DNA of 9,418 nucleotides from an uncultured Oscillospiraceae bacterium. GTDB lineage: Bacteria; Bacillota; Clostridia; Oscillospirales; Acutalibacteraceae. Made by a program: the position numbers and the translations under genes. Of this stretch, positions 6,363-9,418 are shown piece by piece. The notes under the pieces are model-generated. The model did not search any database. It saw nothing but the letters and a program-made list of their open reading frames with translations, and was not told the origin of the DNA. The DNA is taken from positions 1-9,418 of the forward strand of contig URPG01000061.1 of NCBI GenBank assembly GCA_900549675.1, in the 5' to 3' direction. Each line of letters opens with the position of its first letter. Within the stretch, counting starts at the first letter, position 1.

Positions 6363-7688
6363 TCAGCAAGCCTTTACCACGACTTTGCTTTCTCCCTTTA
6401 CCGCCTGACGTTTCTGCATTAAAAAACAATAACACTTTAGAATATATTCTTTCATTTCACTTAATTTCATGTATCGGTATTTTTCAAATAATTTGTTGAA
6501 ATCCTCTATTTCAGTCACATCTACTCCATCCATTCGAGCAAGACGTGTTAAAATATTTACCAATGTTGCAAAAACAATTTGCATGGAGGTTGGAACAACA
6601 TGTTTCATTTGACATTCCCTAAAAATCTGCTCAATTTGTGCTTGTAAGGCATTCCACTCATTCGCACGGAACAAAGTCATGATTTTATGTTCTTCCTGAG
6701 CGGAAATGCTGTAATGTGTATCTACAATTTCAATAGGGTTACTGGTTTCTGCCTTTAGGACAACATCATTGCCATGAAACACCTTCTTCCTCAAAGCAAC
6801 ACAGGTTTTTTGATATCCGGCCGGAATCTTTTCCAACTCATAAATATTGGAACTGATACTGTAACAAGCCGTTACATTGCAGTGCTGTTTTAAAGACAGC
6901 CGTATCTGATGAATACATTCTTGCACGTGGTTATAAAACTGTAGCAGTGAACTGCTTTTTTCCATATAAAAAAGAGCAGTAAAGCGGCTTTCATACTGGG
7001 GAAGAATCAAACACCCTCCATTTTGAGACGCAATGGTTTCTAATATTTCAATCATTCGCTCAAAAAATATATACCATTCATTATCCGAGTATTTTTCTTT
7101 AAGCTCAACCATATTATCGATTTCCGCCGCCGCGACAATAAAACAATCCACATTGAAATTTAGTTTTAACTCATTTGCAAGTTGAATCACCTCCGTTTTA
7201 TCCTTTATTTTGCCTGCGAGCAAATCCGCAATAAAAGCTCTTCTCAGCACTTTTTTTCCCTTGGCCATTTGTACTTCCTGATGACGTTGTACAATTTCCT
7301 TTCGTCTTTGCAGTGTAATTTTTGCTGCTGCTGCTTTTACGGCCGCAAGCAATGTTTCCGAAGTTGTCTGGTGCTTTAACAGATAGTCAACCACCCCGTT
7401 TCTTAAGCTTGAACGAACATATTGATATTCATCATATCCTGACAGTGCTATAACCTGCACATGCGGATAATGTTCGTTGATATGAGAAATTAACGATAAA
7501 CCATCCACTTCAGCCATTTGTATATCTGTTATCACAATATCAGGGTCAGCATCTTTTAGCATATGAATCGCCTGCTGTCCACCCGAGGCTATCGCACAGA
7601 TTGTATATCCATGTTTCTCCCAATTTAACAACGTTTTCAAATAATCACAAAAAATCATTTCATCATCTACAAGCATAACCCTAGTCAA
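6363..7688 (-). CDS. YesN-type response regulator, stopped before its AraC domain
   Basis: The 441 residues before the stop hold a CheY-like receiver (about 1-120): acidic pair D8-D9, phospho-acceptor D55 in VITDIQM, S83 in ALSGYDEYQY and K105 in YLLKH. A long YesN-type linker (about 130-425) follows. The frame stops at TGA 6363 right before the helix-turn-helix, so the product as read has no DNA-binding part. The start is TTG 7688, with GGGGGG 6 nt upstream; MTRVMLVDDE then aligns with typical family N-termini. It overlaps the kinase stop codon by 8 nt, which suggests translational coupling. Its partner is surely that kinase. By position, and because YesMN pairs often control polysaccharide-use genes, its likely target is the downstream cohesin-arabinanase operon. 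It is the only reading frame in the window that ends with TGA; the others end with TAA or TAG. Confidence 0.9.
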   Translation of the reverse strand: MTRVMLVDDEMIFCDYLKTLLNWEKHGYTICAIASGGQQAIHMLKDADPDIVITDIQMAEVDGLSLISHINEHYPHVQVIALSGYDEYQYVRSSLRNGVVDYLLKHQTTSETLLAAVKAAAAKITLQRRKEIVQRHQEVQMAKGKKVLRRAFIADLLAGKIKDKTEVIQLANELKLNFNVDCFIVAAAEIDNMVELKEKYSDNEWYIFFERMIEILETIASQNGGCLILPQYESRFTALFYMEKSSSLLQFYNHVQECIHQIRLSLKQHCNVTACYSISSNIYELEKIPAGYQKTCVALRKKVFHGNDVVLKAETSNPIEIVDTHYSISAQEEHKIMTLFRANEWNALQAQIEQIFRECQMKHVVPTSMQIVFATLVNILTRLARMDGVDVTEIEDFNKLFEKYRYMKLSEMKEYILKCYCFLMQKRQAVKGESKVVVKAC

Positions 7689-9418
7689 CGTTATCCCCCC
7701 ATTGTTTCGGTATTATTACTTCTATTGTGGTATACATACCAAGGATACTGTCAATATAAAGTCCGTATTCATTCCCATAAATTCGTTTAATACGTTCGTT
7801 GACATTGGGCAACCCAATTCCTGAAAAACGCTTTTTGTTGACAGTTCCTTTTTCCTCCAGTAAAAACGGTATTTGTTCTGCGGGTATCCCATTGCCGTTG
7901 TCACTGACCGTTATATGAATGTTATCGCCACAAGATGATACTCTGATAATAATATGACCTTTGCCGTGAATGCCGTGAATCCCATGCAGCAATGCATTTT
8001 CAACTATGGGAAGTAAAATAAGCTTGGGAACCCTTAATTCTTCCAAATCCGGGTCTATATGATACTGCACTTCAAAGCTATTATATTGTTTATATTTTGC
8101 TATCTCTATATAACTTTTAATATAGCTGATTTCTTCTTTCAGCTGTATCGTATCACTTTTCATGTCCATGCTGATATGTAATAAATCAATAAGCGCAGCC
8201 AATAACTCATCAATGTTTTCCGCCTTTTGTGCCTGTGCCATCAACCGTGCGGTATTCAGCGTGTTTGACAAAAAATGGGGGTTAACTTGTGCCTGTAAAG
8301 CCGCCAGTTCTGCCATTCTCTTGGATTGCTCATGCTCTTTCACATCTTGAATCAATTCTCTGATACGTGCCAGCATATGATTAAAGCTTCTGGCCGCCTG
8401 TCCTATCTCATCCTGAGAGCTGTTCTTCACTTCAACATTTAAATTGTTTTTTTCGGCGGCATTCATCGCTAAAACCAGATCAATCAAAGGTTTGTTAAAT
8501 ACAGAATGAAATACTTTTATTCCCAAAACAATAAACAGCACCAGCGGCAATGCTATTAAAGCAAATGTAAATACAATGGAATCAGCCTCCTCATCTAATG
8601 TATCTCTTGGAACAAGACTATAAATATGCCAGCCAACATTACCGATCGGAGCACTGTAAATGATATATTTTCCGCCTTCTATATTTAAAAACCCATAATT
8701 TTCTCCCGATATCTCATGCGTTTGTAATTGCCGCAGGATATCCTCATCCGGCCTATCCCCCGTGACAGCAAACATTTTATGCATTCCTTCCGGTTTTTCT
8801 TCTGCTGTCATCTCCCTTGAAAGCGGAAAAAGCTTTGGATCTGTTGTAATGACAAGATTTTTTCGTTTATCATCCAATATCATGAATTGTGCGCCTTGCC
8901 CCACCGTGATTTCTTTCAGATGCTCACCGAAATATTTCACGTTCAGACGCATCATAAGAATTCCTTGAATCTCTCCCTCCGGAATGCTTGTAATGGCACG
9001 GCTAATTATAATAAATCTGTCAATTCCCAACCTTTCGTCCTGTCTTAAACGAAAACTTTCTCTTGATTGATGTTTCCCTGACATTGCATGGAAAATCATC
9101 CCTCCCTGCTTTTCATAGGCCTCCTTTATGATTTGCTCTTCAACCTCTGGTTTTAGTTTAAATGGAAGATTATTGTCCCCATATAATATTTTTCTTTTAT
9201 TCTCTTTTCCAGAATAAAGGAGGACATCTGTGATATCACGGTTTGAATTCAGTTTATAGGATATTTTAAGCCTTAATTCAGAATAAATTTTAGAAAATTG
9301 TGTGGATTTCTCATATTCTTGAGAATTTTGTTGTTCTGTAATCTTTAATATATCCGGCATATAAGCAATCTCAATAAGAATGTTCTGCAATGAATCTATC
9401 TTAAACTCCATATTCCGG
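7681..9418 (-). CDS. YesM-type sensor histidine kinase, 5' end outside the window
   Basis: A membrane sensor kinase that would phosphorylate the adjacent regulator. The frame stays open to the window edge (Arg-Asn before the ATG at 9411) and that ATG has no ribosome site, so the first membrane helix lies outside. Counting from that ATG: about 1-275 is an extracellular sensing region of the double-Cache kind found in this family; about 279-302 is a membrane helix; about 303-357 is a HAMP linker. The His_kinase domain has the phospho-acceptor H379 in QVNPHFLSNTLN, where the common PHFLYNTLN has Tyr rather than Ser. The ATP-binding domain shows an N-box (LPIVENALLHG, N472), SDNGNGIP (503-510) and GIGLPNVNERI (531-541). 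The stop TAG at 7681-7683 overlaps the regulator start by 8 nt. The ligand is unknown; a breakdown sugar of arabinan is a guess from context. Confidence 0.92.
   Translation of the reverse strand, partial: RNMEFKIDSLQNILIEIAYMPDILKITEQQNSQEYEKSTQFSKIYSELRLKISYKLNSNRDITDVLLYSGKENKRKILYGDNNLPFKLKPEVEEQIIKEAYEKQGGMIFHAMSGKHQSRESFRLRQDERLGIDRFIIISRAITSIPEGEIQGILMMRLNVKYFGEHLKEITVGQGAQFMILDDKRKNLVITTDPKLFPLSREMTAEEKPEGMHKMFAVTGDRPDEDILRQLQTHEISGENYGFLNIEGGKYIIYSAPIGNVGWHIYSLVPRDTLDEEADSIVFTFALIALPLVLFIVLGIKVFHSVFNKPLIDLVLAMNAAEKNNLNVEVKNSSQDEIGQAARSFNHMLARIRELIQDVKEHEQSKRMAELAALQAQVNPHFLSNTLNTARLMAQAQKAENIDELLAALIDLLHISMDMKSDTIQLKEEISYIKSYIEIAKYKQYNSFEVQYHIDPDLEELRVPKLILLPIVENALLHGIHGIHGKGHIIIRVSSCGDNIHITVSDNGNGIPAEQIPFLLEEKGTVNKKRFSGIGLPNVNERIKRIYGNEYGLYIDSILGMYTTIEVIIPKQWGDNVD

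Noticed and set aside
6331..6365. Selenocysteine reading of the in-frame TGA, given a 7-bp inverted repeat (6331-6337 with 6358-6364) starting at the codon
   Set aside because: The repeat is pure weak AT-rich pairing, overlaps the TGA itself and does not resemble a bacterial SECIS hairpin. A response-regulator linker is not a known selenoprotein site.

Overview
The window looks like chromosomal DNA of a low-GC, Gram-positive member of the Clostridia, probably a polysaccharide-degrading gut or rumen type. This is inferred from strong AGGAGG-type ribosome sites, a sortase-type wall anchor, cohesin and dockerin modules, a YesM/YesN-type two-component system and AT-rich intergenic DNA. The species cannot be named from the sequence.

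Layout. Positions 1-2163 carry two separate plus-strand genes. The first is a CLC-type anion transporter (103-1410) whose motifs resemble the fluoride-exporting CLC-F branch; it ends in its own hairpin terminator. The second is a small GNAT acetyltransferase (1669-2163) behind a good promoter, with a near-perfect inverted repeat starting at the predicted transcription start. A strong symmetrical terminator (2192-2230) separates this block from everything to the right, which is on the minus strand.

The minus-strand block reads from right to left: a sensor histidine kinase cut by the window edge (7681 to beyond 9418); its response regulator (6363-7688), which overlaps it by 8 nt; a secreted, wall-anchored protein with one cohesin module (5053-5928); and a secreted multimodular GH43 arabinanase (2368-4993). 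The arabinanase is built as signal peptide, BIG2 domain, GH43 catalytic domain, GH43 C-terminal domain, cohesin-like module and type I dockerin.

Taken together this looks like a compact cellulosome-like system. A cohesin displayed on the wall could hold a dockerin-bearing arabinan-degrading enzyme, and a YesMN-type sensor pair next door is a natural candidate to switch it on. The enzyme carries its own cohesin-like module as well as the dockerin, so chain-like assembly is conceivable.

Two lesions stand out in this block. The response regulator is interrupted by one in-frame TGA (6363-6365) exactly between its receiver/linker part and its AraC-type DNA-binding domain, which continues in the same frame to 6072. 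The arabinanase gene is split by a 1-nt frameshift near 3611-3635, inside the GH43 domain. Either the locus is decaying in this strain, or the sequence has local errors, or expression is recoded; the first two are more likely.
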